Assembly (NCBI GenBank): GCA_023415495.1 | Contig: JAEZKK010000020.1 | Location: 1-64,000, forward strand | Length of the DNA: 64,000 nucleotides | Source: Bacteroidota bacterium | GTDB taxonomy: Bacteria; Bacteroidota; Bacteroidia; Bacteroidales; P3 | Reading direction: 5' to 3' | In this document: piece by piece, positions 36,983 through 45,671 of the stretch | How the letters are laid out: each line of letters begins with the position of its first letter | Position numbering within the stretch: the first letter of the stretch is position 1 | The notes under the pieces: generated by a model | What the model saw: the letters and a program-made list of their open reading frames with translations, nothing else | Databases searched by the model: none | What the model was told of the DNA's origin: nothing | Position numbers and translations under genes: made by a program

Positions 36983-37068
36983 AGACTTAAAATTTGAATG
37001 ACGATTATTAAGAGCAAAATTACCAAAACTTCTCTTACTCACAAAATAATCAAGTTTTAATCCCTCTA

Positions 37069-37118
37069 AATCAAAGAAAAAAGTTAAAAGTTTGATTAAT
37101 TTAGTTCTTATCTTGATA
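37069..37118. repeat. Repeat-flank modules upstream of the IS remnant
   Basis: AATCAAAGAAAAAA (37069-37082) and CTTATCTTGATA (37107-37118) recur in the same order on the far side of the IS remnant and array d, at 37741-37754 and 37822-37833. The first also stands before array b. Confidence 0.7.
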
Positions 37119-37158
37119 TTATTAGTTTTATAGGCTCAGATGAATTATTTGGGGATTA

Positions 37159-37548
37159 GTGTTACTATTGCATAATAAAAGAGAATTGGGAAAAGCACTA
37201 ATTGGTTGTTTTTTACCGGATGGATTACTTGAGAATTTTAAGATAACAAATGTTGAAGAGCTAGGAGAAGTATCCACAAAAAGAATGGTCTTTCAATTAG
37301 AATTAGAGGAGATAAATATTATACCCAAAGGTTATGATCCCTCTTTATATGAATCTAAAGGCTTCTATTCCATAACCATTGTTCAAGATTTTCCTATACG
37401 AGGGAAGGCAGTTTATTTAGCTATCAAACGAAGAAGATGGCGTCATAAAGAACATAAGAGGGAAATCATTCATAACGATTACACTCTTATATCGGAAGGT
37501 TCAAGAATAACACAAGAACAAAGAGCCAAGCTAATATTTAAACAGTAA
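37159..37548 (+). pseudogene. ISAon1-type transposase N-terminal ORF, IS remnant
   Basis: A 129-residue frame from GTG matches the small N-terminal ORF of ISAon1-like (ISL3 family) insertion sequences: FLPDGLLENFKI, NIIPKGYDPSLYESKGFY, ITIVQDFPIRGKAVYLAIKRRRW. In complete elements it is followed by the large DDE transposase ORF, which is absent; within 400 bp comes array d and then a glycosyltransferase gene. The ORF itself is not interrupted, so the decay is by deletion of the partner. It marks a past insertion at this spot. Confidence 0.75.
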
Positions 37549-37576
37549 TTTTCACTCAGATTTCAATTATTTTTCT

Positions 37577-37584
37577 TATCTTTG
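37577..37584 (+). promoter_or_regulatory. Orphan -7 box (TATCTTTG) reading into array d
   Basis: A perfect Bacteroidetes -7 box 29 bp after the IS remnant. No ORF follows for 360 bp, so if active it would make a non-coding RNA containing the array d words. Confidence 0.45.
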
Positions 37585-37646
37585 CATATACAAGGGAATG
37601 AGTTCGTTAATCCCTTCCAAAATCACCAAATTTTGAAAACTACATT

Positions 37647-37833
37647 ATGGTACCTACCATAATGGTCTTGTGGTAGGTACCATAACACCCTTGTGGTAGG
37701 TACCATAATCCTGTTGTGGTAGGTACCATCCTGATATTTAAATCAAAGAAAAAAACTTTTTTTCTAAGGAAAAATTCTTTTTTATTAAGGAAAAATTCTT
37801 TTAAACTTGACTTAATTAAAACTTATCTTGATA
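37647..37833. repeat. Array d: TGGTAGGTACCAT words at 23-bp spacing
   Basis: The word TGGTAGGTACCAT starts at 37671, 37694 and 37717, exactly 23 bp apart, preceded by one inverted copy at 37647-37659. Then follow AATCAAAGAAAAAA (37741) and AAGGAAAAATTCTTTT at 37766 and 37787, 21 bp apart. This 16-mer is the exact reverse complement of 14078-14093 beside array b. CTTATCTTGATA closes the region at 37822-37833. Confidence 0.88.
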
Positions 37834-37875
37834 AAATATTTGAATCCATAAACATTCAATCTGATTTATTATTTG

Positions 37876-37883
37876 TACCTTTG
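37876..37883 (+). promoter_or_regulatory. -7 box of the glycosyltransferase gene (TACCTTTG)
   Basis: A TAnnTTTG box 63 bp before the ATG at 37946. Confidence 0.65.
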
Positions 37884-37945
37884 TATTCTTAGAATTTATA
37901 AGGCTTAGAGTAGTTTTTTGATTGTAAAATTAATTATCTAATAGA

Positions 37946-38938
37946 ATGCATATATTAATTGTAAACAATACAGTTGTTCCTGTTAAGTTGTATGGGGGAA
38001 CAGAGAGAGTTATTTGGTATTTGGGTAAAGAATTAGTGAAATTAGGTCATAAGGTTAGCTTTTTGGTAAAACAAGGTTCTTATTCCGATTTTGCAAGGGT
38101 TATCTTTATAGATGAAACAAAACCAATTATTGAACAAATCCCTGATGATGTGGATATAGTTCATTTCAATTTTGCACCAGTTGGAATTGAAAAAATTAAA
38201 AAGCCTTATATTATCACTATGCATGGGAATTTGAATGATAAGAGAGATTTAGATAAGAATACTGTTTTTGTTTCAAAAAACCATGCTGAAAGATTCGGGA
38301 GTGAGGAATTTGTGCATAATGGATTAGATTGGGACGACTATTCAAAGCCAGTGTTGGATAATAAAAGAAATTACTTCCATTTTTTGGGTAATGCAGCGTG
38401 GAGGATTAAAAATGTTAAGGGAAGTATAGATATAATTAAATCTTCGAAAAGAGAACATCTTAAAGTATTAGGAGGAAAGAGATTTAATTTCAAAATGGGC
38501 ATGCGTTTTACTTTTTCTCCAAAGGTGAATTTCTATGGAATGGTAGGAGGAGAGAAGAAAGATAAATTACTAAATGGTTCTAAGGGATTAATATTTCCTG
38601 TTCATTGGCATGAACCATTTGGATTAGCAATAATTGAGAGCTTGTACTTTGGATGCCCTGTTTTTGGCACTCCTTATGGTTCTTTACCTGAATTAGTTCC
38701 ACCAGAGGTTGGAGTTTTATCAAATAATAAGAATACACTTATTGAAGCAATAAAAAACTCTCAGGACTTTTCTCCAATTGCTTGTCATAACTATGCTGTT
38801 AAGAAGTTTAATAGCAAGAAAATGGCTTTGTCTTATATTGATAAATACGAAAGAGTAATATCTGGAGAAACCTTAAACAAAACAAACCCCCAATTAAAAG
38901 AAATACAAACTGAGAAATTCTTACCATGGGAAGATTAA
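37946..38938 (+). CDS. Glycosyltransferase family 4-like protein
   Basis: A 330-residue GT-B glycosyltransferase. The N-terminal half begins MHILIVNNTVVPVKLYGGTERVIWYLGKEL, where the Gly-Gly loop contacts the acceptor. The C-terminal half has GLIFPVHWHEPFGLAIIESLYFGCPVFGTPYGSLPELV with the E-x7-E motif of retaining GT4 enzymes. Sugar donor and acceptor are unknown; a role in surface glycan or glycolipid synthesis is likely. It is monocistronic and convergent with the rfbH pair. Confidence 0.88.
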   Translation: MHILIVNNTVVPVKLYGGTERVIWYLGKELVKLGHKVSFLVKQGSYSDFARVIFIDETKPIIEQIPDDVDIVHFNFAPVGIEKIKKPYIITMHGNLNDKRDLDKNTVFVSKNHAERFGSEEFVHNGLDWDDYSKPVLDNKRNYFHFLGNAAWRIKNVKGSIDIIKSSKREHLKVLGGKRFNFKMGMRFTFSPKVNFYGMVGGEKKDKLLNGSKGLIFPVHWHEPFGLAIIESLYFGCPVFGTPYGSLPELVPPEVGVLSNNKNTLIEAIKNSQDFSPIACHNYAVKKFNSKKMALSYIDKYERVISGETLNKTNPQLKEIQTEKFLPWED

Positions 38939-38946
38939 ATCAAACT

Positions 38947-39630
38947 CTAATCCCATTCTTCGGTATAGATGTTTTGGGCTTTATGGTTTTGGAGTTGGGT
39001 TTTAAAAGTTTTGGTAAATTCTTCTCCTCCGCATATATAGATATGAGCCTTTGTTAAGTCTAAGTTTAGGTTTAAAATATCTTGGATATCTATTCTCCTA
39101 TTCTTTGCAAAGGGGAGGGCTTCTCTTGTGGAGTATAGGAAGAGATTTTCTCTCTTTGTGTTCTCAATAAGACTATCTATTCCTACCATTAGTTTGGTGT
39201 TTTTAAAACTATGGAAAACATAAAGTCGGTTTTCTTCTCCTTTTTGTTTTAAATCTTCGCAAAAGGAAAGTATTGGGGCTATTCCTGTGCCTGAACTTAT
39301 GGTTATTATTGGATTTGTTCTGTCGAAAAAAGGTAGAAGGAAGTCTCCAAGGTCGTATTTGACTAATACCTCTTTGTTAAGAGAAAGTTCTGAGAATAGT
39401 TTGTTGGTATAATAACCAACGTTTTTGATAATTAGTTTGATTATTCCTTCTTTGTTATAAGCATTGCATATACTGAAATTGCGAAATTCATTGAATTTAT
39501 TATCGAGGCTTAGAAGTAAAAATCCTCCACAAGAGTAAGGGTAGTTCTTTTCTAATTTTAGTTGATATTCTCTAACGCTATTGTCATAATCCTTTACACT
39601 GATTACCCAAGCTTTTGATATTATACTCAT
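38947..39630 (-). CDS. Ferredoxin-reductase-like FAD/NAD(P) oxidoreductase paired with RfbH
   Basis: A 227-residue protein of the ferredoxin-NADP reductase fold. An FAD-binding barrel (NEFRNFSICNAY) is followed by a nucleotide-binding domain (ITISSGTGIAPILSF and IYICGGEEF). Its start overlaps the rfbH stop by 4 bp, so it is very likely the electron donor for RfbH. In the known pathway the partner (AscD/E3) is about 330 residues with an N-terminal [2Fe-2S] ferredoxin domain. That domain is missing here, so a separate ferredoxin or direct transfer must be assumed. Confidence 0.8.
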   Translation of the reverse strand: MSIISKAWVISVKDYDNSVREYQLKLEKNYPYSCGGFLLLSLDNKFNEFRNFSICNAYNKEGIIKLIIKNVGYYTNKLFSELSLNKEVLVKYDLGDFLLPFFDRTNPIITISSGTGIAPILSFCEDLKQKGEENRLYVFHSFKNTKLMVGIDSLIENTKRENLFLYSTREALPFAKNRRIDIQDILNLNLDLTKAHIYICGGEEFTKTFKTQLQNHKAQNIYTEEWD

Positions 39631-40931
39631 AGTTTTTTAAAGAATTGGTCAAATACTTCAATTATATAATCCATCTTTTCTTTATCAATACCAGGATATA
39701 CACCAATAAAAATTGTATTCTCCATTATATAATCGGTATTTCTTAGCTCTCCGACAATTCTATACTCAATTTCATTGTCTATATAGGCTGGTTGCTTTGT
39801 TAGATTGCCTGCAAATAGCCCTCTTGTAAGTATTTTGTTTTCTTCAAGATATTCAGCAAGCTCTCTCCTTGTAAATAATTTGTTGTTCCTTACATTGAAA
39901 GGGAATCCAAACCAAGAAGGGTCTGAATTAGGAGTTGGCTTTGGTAGGATTAGAAACTCTTCATATTTCTTTAATGCATTATAAAGAATCTTAAAGTTCT
40001 CTTTTCTTTTTTCGATAAATAAAGGTAGCTTTTCGAGTTGTGCTACTCCAATTGCTGCCTGCATATCTGTTAGCTTTAAGTTATAGCCTCTATGAGAATA
40101 GACATATTTATGGTCATATTCCTTTGGTAGCTGACCGTATTGTCCCTTAAATCTTCTTCCGCAAGTATTATCAAAACCAGAGTCGCAATAACAATCCCTT
40201 CCCCAATCTCTAATTGATGTTGCTATACGTTTGAAAAGAGGATTTGAGGTTAAAACACTTCCTCCTTCACCCATAGTAATATGATGAGCAGGGTAGAAAC
40301 TTGTTGTTGCTAAATCGCCAAAGGTTCCAACCATTTTCCCCTCGTATTTTGAGCCAACTGCATCACAACAATCCTCAACTAAGAAAAGATTATTCTCTTT
40401 ACAGAAGTTTTGAATATATCCTAAATCGAAAGGATTGCCAAGAGTGTGAGCTAATACAATTGCACGTGTTTTATTGCTTAGGGCTTTTTCTAATTGTGTA
40501 ATATCGACATTAAATGTTTCCAAGTCGACATCAACAAATACTGGAATTAGACCATTTTGAATAATTGGATTAACCGTTGTTGGAAATCCTGCTGCAACAG
40601 TAATAACCTCATCTCCTTTCTTTAATCGATTGGATTTTAAAAGAGGTGAGGTTAGACTTGTTACTGCTACTAAATTTGCTGAAGAGCCAGAATTTACAAG
40701 CATACAAGATGTTTGTTCCATAAACTCTGCAAATTTAGTTTCGAATTCTTGAGCATATCTTCCAGAGGTTAACCAAAAGTCCAAGGAGGCATCTACAAGG
40801 TTTACCATTTCCATTTCATCGAAAATCCTTCCTGCAAAAGGAATTTTAGTTTCACCTGGGATGAATTTTTGCTGTGATAAATTCTCTCTATAGTATTCTT
40901 TGATATGCTCAAGCAATTCTTCTCTTTTCAT
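39627..40931 (-). CDS. rfbH: CDP-4-dehydro-6-deoxyglucose 3-dehydrase (RfbH / AscC type)
   Basis: A 434-residue PMP-dependent, iron-sulfur dehydrase that removes the 3-hydroxyl in synthesis of 3,6-dideoxysugars of lipopolysaccharide. It has the aminotransferase fold, but the PLP lysine is replaced by His in FYPAHHITMGEGG, the hallmark of this enzyme. Cys residues for the [2Fe-2S] cluster are in DWGRDCYCDSGFDNTCGRRF. It lies 14 bp after the GT117 gene and overlaps the reductase gene. The CDP-glucose synthesis genes (rfbF, rfbG) are not in the window. Confidence 0.92.
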   Translation of the reverse strand: MKREELLEHIKEYYRENLSQQKFIPGETKIPFAGRIFDEMEMVNLVDASLDFWLTSGRYAQEFETKFAEFMEQTSCMLVNSGSSANLVAVTSLTSPLLKSNRLKKGDEVITVAAGFPTTVNPIIQNGLIPVFVDVDLETFNVDITQLEKALSNKTRAIVLAHTLGNPFDLGYIQNFCKENNLFLVEDCCDAVGSKYEGKMVGTFGDLATTSFYPAHHITMGEGGSVLTSNPLFKRIATSIRDWGRDCYCDSGFDNTCGRRFKGQYGQLPKEYDHKYVYSHRGYNLKLTDMQAAIGVAQLEKLPLFIEKRKENFKILYNALKKYEEFLILPKPTPNSDPSWFGFPFNVRNNKLFTRRELAEYLEENKILTRGLFAGNLTKQPAYIDNEIEYRIVGELRNTDYIMENTIFIGVYPGIDKEKMDYIIEVFDQFFKKL

Positions 40932-40945
40932 TTATTTATCTGTCA

Positions 40946-43900
40946 TTAAAAACCTGGAACTTGCATTCCTTGGTTATTAGCTTGCATATATTGGTTTACA
41001 GCTTGATTAAGAGCTGGAGTAGATTGGATTTTCTGAATCACACTTTGCAATTGTAATTGAGATGCGTTAGAGTAGATGTACATAATCAATTCTGAAGAAT
41101 GTTGAATCAATTCCATAGATTTATTAGATGTAATTATATTATTTACACCATCCAAAACAGAATTAATCATATTTTCAGCTTCAGCCTTATTGCCTTTCTT
41201 AGCTAAATCAAATCCAATATTTATATTCCCCACCATTTCATTATAACTACTTTGCATTGCTTGCTCAGAGATAATCTCTTGGATTTCTGGAATAGTTTTA
41301 AGCTTATTATTTAATTTATCAAGTTTGAAGTCAATAGAGCTTTGGTAAACTATTGAAAGGAATTGAAGAGCTTCGTTTTTAGTACTTGCAACACTTCTTG
41401 CCTTCTTACCTCTAAAGCGTTTTAGGTAATTTACTTCATTAATATAAAGGTCGGCAATTTTATTAAGCATCTCTTCACCCTTTTTCAAATCTCCAGTTTG
41501 GCAGTATTGGTTAGCATAAGAAATATCATACTTGTCAAAAGGAATCTTTGAGTTAGGAAATTCTTCAATACCCTTATCCAAGGCTTTAATTGCCATATCT
41601 TTCTTGCCTTCTTTTGTAAGTTGAGCTGCCAAAATCATATATTGTTGACGTATATTTCTGGAGTTATTAATACTTACAGCATTTTCTAAATAAGTATTTT
41701 CATCCTTAACTCCACCCCAATTGAATTTATTCATCATTAGGTCGTATGATTTCTTGGTATTCATTTCTCCATTTGCTCTATAAGGAACTAATTTGTATAA
41801 TAAACCTTCTTGAACTGAATACTCGCTAATACTTGGGAAAAGATTAGACATATATCGTGGGTCCATAATATATATAGGACGTTCAAACTTATTTGTTGCT
41901 AAAATATCTAAAAACATTAATTCGTTTCTAACCAATTGCTTCATCCCATTTCTGTCGACAGGTAGTGTCCAAGAAATAACTGTTGAATCGTTAAGTGTTA
42001 TCTTGAAATTATTTGCAGGTATAACCTTAACTGAATCTCCTCCTTGAGTCATCCTTGTTGTAGAAGGGTCGGTCATTAATCTTTTTAAAACATCACTAAA
42101 TTCAAGGGTTTCATTAGTCTCTGGTACTACTAATGTAACATCAGAACTAAGTCCATAATAGTTTTTAGTAAGAGTAAAAGGACATTTTTCTGAATCATAT
42201 ACCTTATTATATAATTGTTCTACATACCAATGCATTCCAGAAAGTGTGAAGTTTAAAATTCTAATATCAGGTCTAACACCTTCAACTTCCTGAATATACC
42301 AAAGAGGGAAGGTGTCATTATCTCCAAAGGTTATTAAAATTGCATTTTTCTCACAACTTTCGAGATAGTTTCTTGCAAATTCTCTTGCCATATATCTACC
42401 ACTACGGTCATGGTCATCCCAATTCTCAGTAGCCATAAGAACAGGTACTGCAACCAAGCAAACAGCGGTTACTCCAATAGCTTTTATGTTTTCTTGAATC
42501 TTAATCTTTTTCAACCATTCATAAATTCCAAGCACTCCAAGACCAATCCAAATAGAGAATGCATAGAATGAGCCAGCATAAGCATAATCTCTTTCTCTTG
42601 GCTGTTGTGGAGGTTGGTTAAGATAAAGCACAATTGCAAGTCCTGTCATAAAGAAGAGCAGGAATACTATAAATGCATCTTTTTTGTCTTTCTTATAGTG
42701 GTAAATCAAACCTATTATCCCTAATAATAATGGCAATAAATAATAAGTATTTCTTCCTTTGTTATTTGCCAAATGTGCTGGTAAATCGCTTTGTGGTCCT
42801 AAACGCATAGCATCAATAAATCCTATACCTGTTATCCAGTTACCATTTAATAAATCCTTTGTACCATTTGATTCTTGATCGAGAGGAGAGTGGTTAAGTC
42901 CAAAACCTTGAATATCGTTTTGTCTTCCAGAGAAATTCCACATAAAATATCTCCAATACATATGATTAACTTGGTAACGGAAGAAGTATTTTAAGTTTTC
43001 TGCAAATGTAGGTTTTCTATCTCCACCTACTCCCGACCAGTACTTATAATAGGTAATATGCTTTCTTCCCTCATCAGGTGAGTACATTCTTGGAAATATA
43101 GTAGTATGATTTGGATCATATACCAACTTTCCACCACTTTTAACTGCTATATATTGATTATTTACAGTGTCCTTAATATATTTAGGACTGCCGTCTTTTT
43201 GTTCAATTGCTTGAGCAGTATAGTATTGTCCACTGAGTAAAGGTGTATCTCCATATTGCTCTCTATTCAAATATGTCAATAAAGCAACTGCATCCTTTGG
43301 AGCATTTTCGTTAATAGGAGTATTACTATTTGCTCTAATAACTAAGATAATAAATGTTGAATACCCTATTAATAAGAAAAGGAAACATAGAATAACAGTA
43401 TTAAAAATTGGTTTTCCTTTTTTTCTTGTCCAATTCAAACCCCAAGCTATAAATCCAATAACAAGTATAAAGAATATAATTGTTCCAGAATTAAAAGGGA
43501 GTCCTATACTATTAACAAAGAATACTTCAAATTTACCAGCAAGGTTTACAATCATAGGTACTACGAAATAAAGTACAAAACCTACAATTACAAAAGATAA
43601 TAATCCAGCTGTGATAAAACCTTTCTTTGTAGTTTTTGGATATTTCTTAAAATACCAAACATAGGCCATTGCAGGAATTGCAAGTAAGTTAAGTAAATGG
43701 ACACCAATTGAAATACCTATTAAAAATGCAATTAATACAATCCAGCGAAGGTTATGAGTGTCGTCTGAATTTGCTTCCCATTTCAAAATAACCCAGAAAA
43801 CCAAGGCTGTAAAGCAAGAACTCATTGCATAAACTTCACCTTCAACTGCTGAATACCAAAATGTATCTGAAAAAGTATAGGCAAGAGCACCTATAAGTCC

Positions 43901-44269
43901 ACTTCCAAGAATTGCTATTGATTGAGCTGTAGTTATTTCACTTGTTTTAGCAATAGCTTTCTTAGCTAACATTGTAATTGTCCAGAATAGGAATAAGATG
44001 GTAAAAGCGGAGCAAATTGCACTTAGAGCATTTACCATATAAGCTACTTTAGTTACGTCTCCACCAGCAAATAACGAGAATATCCTGCCTAAGAGTTGGA
44101 AGGTAGGGGCTCCAGGAGGGTGACCTACTTGTAGTTTGTAAGCAGTTGCGATATACTCACCGCAATCCCACCAAGAAGCAGTCGGTTCTGCAGTAATTAA
44201 ATAGACAATACTTGCGATTAGGAATACTACCCAACCCATAATATTGTTAATTAATGAATACTTTTTCAT
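40946..44269 (-). CDS. GT117 (DUF2723) membrane glycosyltransferase-like protein
   Basis: A 1107-residue membrane protein of the DUF2723 family, found mainly in Bacteroidetes and classed as GT117. The N-terminal signature ITAEPTASWWDCGEYIATAYKLQVGHPPGAP carries the acidic residues expected at a GT-C active site, with about a dozen hydrophobic helices in the first 640 residues. The C-terminal soluble half includes TPR-like helices. A role in O-glycosylation of exported proteins is proposed for the family and is inference here. It lies between arcA and rfbH on one strand, linking protein or surface glycosylation with dideoxysugar supply. Confidence 0.88.
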   Translation of the reverse strand: MKKYSLINNIMGWVVFLIASIVYLITAEPTASWWDCGEYIATAYKLQVGHPPGAPTFQLLGRIFSLFAGGDVTKVAYMVNALSAICSAFTILFLFWTITMLAKKAIAKTSEITTAQSIAILGSGLIGALAYTFSDTFWYSAVEGEVYAMSSCFTALVFWVILKWEANSDDTHNLRWIVLIAFLIGISIGVHLLNLLAIPAMAYVWYFKKYPKTTKKGFITAGLLSFVIVGFVLYFVVPMIVNLAGKFEVFFVNSIGLPFNSGTIIFFILVIGFIAWGLNWTRKKGKPIFNTVILCFLFLLIGYSTFIILVIRANSNTPINENAPKDAVALLTYLNREQYGDTPLLSGQYYTAQAIEQKDGSPKYIKDTVNNQYIAVKSGGKLVYDPNHTTIFPRMYSPDEGRKHITYYKYWSGVGGDRKPTFAENLKYFFRYQVNHMYWRYFMWNFSGRQNDIQGFGLNHSPLDQESNGTKDLLNGNWITGIGFIDAMRLGPQSDLPAHLANNKGRNTYYLLPLLLGIIGLIYHYKKDKKDAFIVFLLFFMTGLAIVLYLNQPPQQPRERDYAYAGSFYAFSIWIGLGVLGIYEWLKKIKIQENIKAIGVTAVCLVAVPVLMATENWDDHDRSGRYMAREFARNYLESCEKNAILITFGDNDTFPLWYIQEVEGVRPDIRILNFTLSGMHWYVEQLYNKVYDSEKCPFTLTKNYYGLSSDVTLVVPETNETLEFSDVLKRLMTDPSTTRMTQGGDSVKVIPANNFKITLNDSTVISWTLPVDRNGMKQLVRNELMFLDILATNKFERPIYIMDPRYMSNLFPSISEYSVQEGLLYKLVPYRANGEMNTKKSYDLMMNKFNWGGVKDENTYLENAVSINNSRNIRQQYMILAAQLTKEGKKDMAIKALDKGIEEFPNSKIPFDKYDISYANQYCQTGDLKKGEEMLNKIADLYINEVNYLKRFRGKKARSVASTKNEALQFLSIVYQSSIDFKLDKLNNKLKTIPEIQEIISEQAMQSSYNEMVGNINIGFDLAKKGNKAEAENMINSVLDGVNNIITSNKSMELIQHSSELIMYIYSNASQLQLQSVIQKIQSTPALNQAVNQYMQANNQGMQVPGF

Positions 44270-44318
44270 TGATTTCTATTATTTAGTTTATAAATTCTAT
44301 CTCTAATTTACGATTTTA

Positions 44319-44326
44319 CAAATTTA
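44319..44326 (-). promoter_or_regulatory. Possible -7 box of the GT117-rfbH unit (TAAATTTG, minus strand)
   Basis: CAAATTTA on the plus strand lies in the 62-bp gap after arcA, 50 bp before the GT117 start. It would uncouple this unit from arcA. Confidence 0.45.
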
Positions 44327-44331
44327 TCATG

Positions 44332-45567
44332 CTACCAATCAACAGGTTTTCTTCTAATTGGCATTGTCATACATCTTGCACCACCTCCACCTCTTGGCAA
44401 TTCCGCAGCTTCCAAAGTAACTACAAATTTCTTATTTTTGTCTAATACAACCTTATCCGAACAAACATCTTTTGAGTTAATTAATTCAAATCCATTATTA
44501 TTCAATGTTTCGATTGTATAGCGATTCCTTTCATATCCGATAATCTGTCCTGGTCCCATTGCAAAGAAATTAGCACCTGAGTGCCATTGTTCCCTGTCTT
44601 GGAAAAGAGGGTCATCTCCTCCACATTTCAATGGATTAAGGTCAAAGTCAAGATATTTTAAGCCTTCCATAAAAGAATCCATTTCCTTAACGCTAATATG
44701 TCCATTATCAATATCTATAAGATAAGAATTATATTGAGTATTTTTCTTTGAAATCAAAGGTTCATATACCATACACATATCCTTATCCAACATAGTAAAT
44801 ACCATATCTAAGTGAATAAAGGATTCTGGTTTGTCTGGTAGAGTTTGGATTAATATACTTTGTTTTTGTTTTCTTGCAGCAAAATACTTTACTAAAAAGT
44901 CAATTCCGTCTTTGTTTGTCCTTGAGCCTTGACCTATTAAGAGTACATCTTCTCTTGCAACCAAAATATCACCCCCTTCGGTATTTGCAGTATTAGATAG
45001 TATTTTTGGATTAATAGTTTCGGTATTAAAAAATTCTTTGAAAATAACTTCCATTATCAGACTTTCTCTATCCCTTACCTCATACTGCATTGAATTAATC
45101 AAAACCTGATTATAGATAGAGGATGATGCATCTCTTGTGAAAAAGAAATTATAAAGAGGAGTAAGGATATATTTCCTCTTTTTATATTCTTTAGGGTGTA
45201 AATCATTTTGAAATAAATAACCTTCAATTAAGAATTTTGCTAATATGTCAGGAGGGTATATAATAAGTTCTGCAAAAAGAAAGGTTTTACCTTCTTGTTT
45301 TAGAATTTGGTTTAATAGATTGATTTTCTTTCCCTCATCTTTCAAAACCTCTGTTAAAAGACTTAAAACTTGGTAGGTTTTTGTCCATTTAGATAATACT
45401 CCCTCAAAGCATTTATACTCTTTTTGAGCAATATTGAGGTTTAGTAAATCACTATAAAGCGATTCTTTAATAGTTGATGGGGTCATTTTTTCTATCTCAG
45501 CCCCTGGTGTGTGTAGTATTACTCCTTCTAAATGTCCAATTTCAGATTTTACATCTATACTAAGCAT
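44332..45567 (-). CDS. arcA: Arginine deiminase
   Basis: Arginine deiminase (411 residues) converts arginine to citrulline and ammonia, giving ATP through the rest of the pathway and acid tolerance. Motifs are FFTRDAS, GGDILV, HLDMVFTMLD and the C-terminal GGGGARCMTMP with the nucleophile Cys399. The carbamoyltransferase and carbamate kinase genes are not adjacent, so in this window the pathway is represented by this enzyme only. Confidence 0.94.
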   Translation of the reverse strand: MLSIDVKSEIGHLEGVILHTPGAEIEKMTPSTIKESLYSDLLNLNIAQKEYKCFEGVLSKWTKTYQVLSLLTEVLKDEGKKINLLNQILKQEGKTFLFAELIIYPPDILAKFLIEGYLFQNDLHPKEYKKRKYILTPLYNFFFTRDASSSIYNQVLINSMQYEVRDRESLIMEVIFKEFFNTETINPKILSNTANTEGGDILVAREDVLLIGQGSRTNKDGIDFLVKYFAARKQKQSILIQTLPDKPESFIHLDMVFTMLDKDMCMVYEPLISKKNTQYNSYLIDIDNGHISVKEMDSFMEGLKYLDFDLNPLKCGGDDPLFQDREQWHSGANFFAMGPGQIIGYERNRYTIETLNNNGFELINSKDVCSDKVVLDKNKKFVVTLEAAELPRGGGGARCMTMPIRRKPVDW

Positions 45568-45627
45568 AAATTATTATATTTGTTCAACATAGCTATAAGT
45601 TCAAAACTTCATAGCATTAGCAGTTTG

Positions 45628-45635
45628 CAAATATA
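45628..45635 (-). promoter_or_regulatory. -7 box of arcA (TATATTTG, minus strand)
   Basis: CAAATATA on the plus strand, 61 bp upstream of the arcA start. Confidence 0.65.
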
Positions 45636-45671
45636 CTCATTTTATGCGAAAAAATAATAATTCTAACTGAA

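Larger units (their letters stand above)
37549..37945. other. Intergenic region with orphan promoter box and array d
   Basis: Nearly 400 bp without a gene. It contains a perfect TATCTTTG box (37577-37584) facing the array rather than any ORF, a small AAGGGA/TCCCTT hairpin just after it, array d, and the promoter of the glycosyltransferase gene (37876-37883). Confidence 0.6.
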
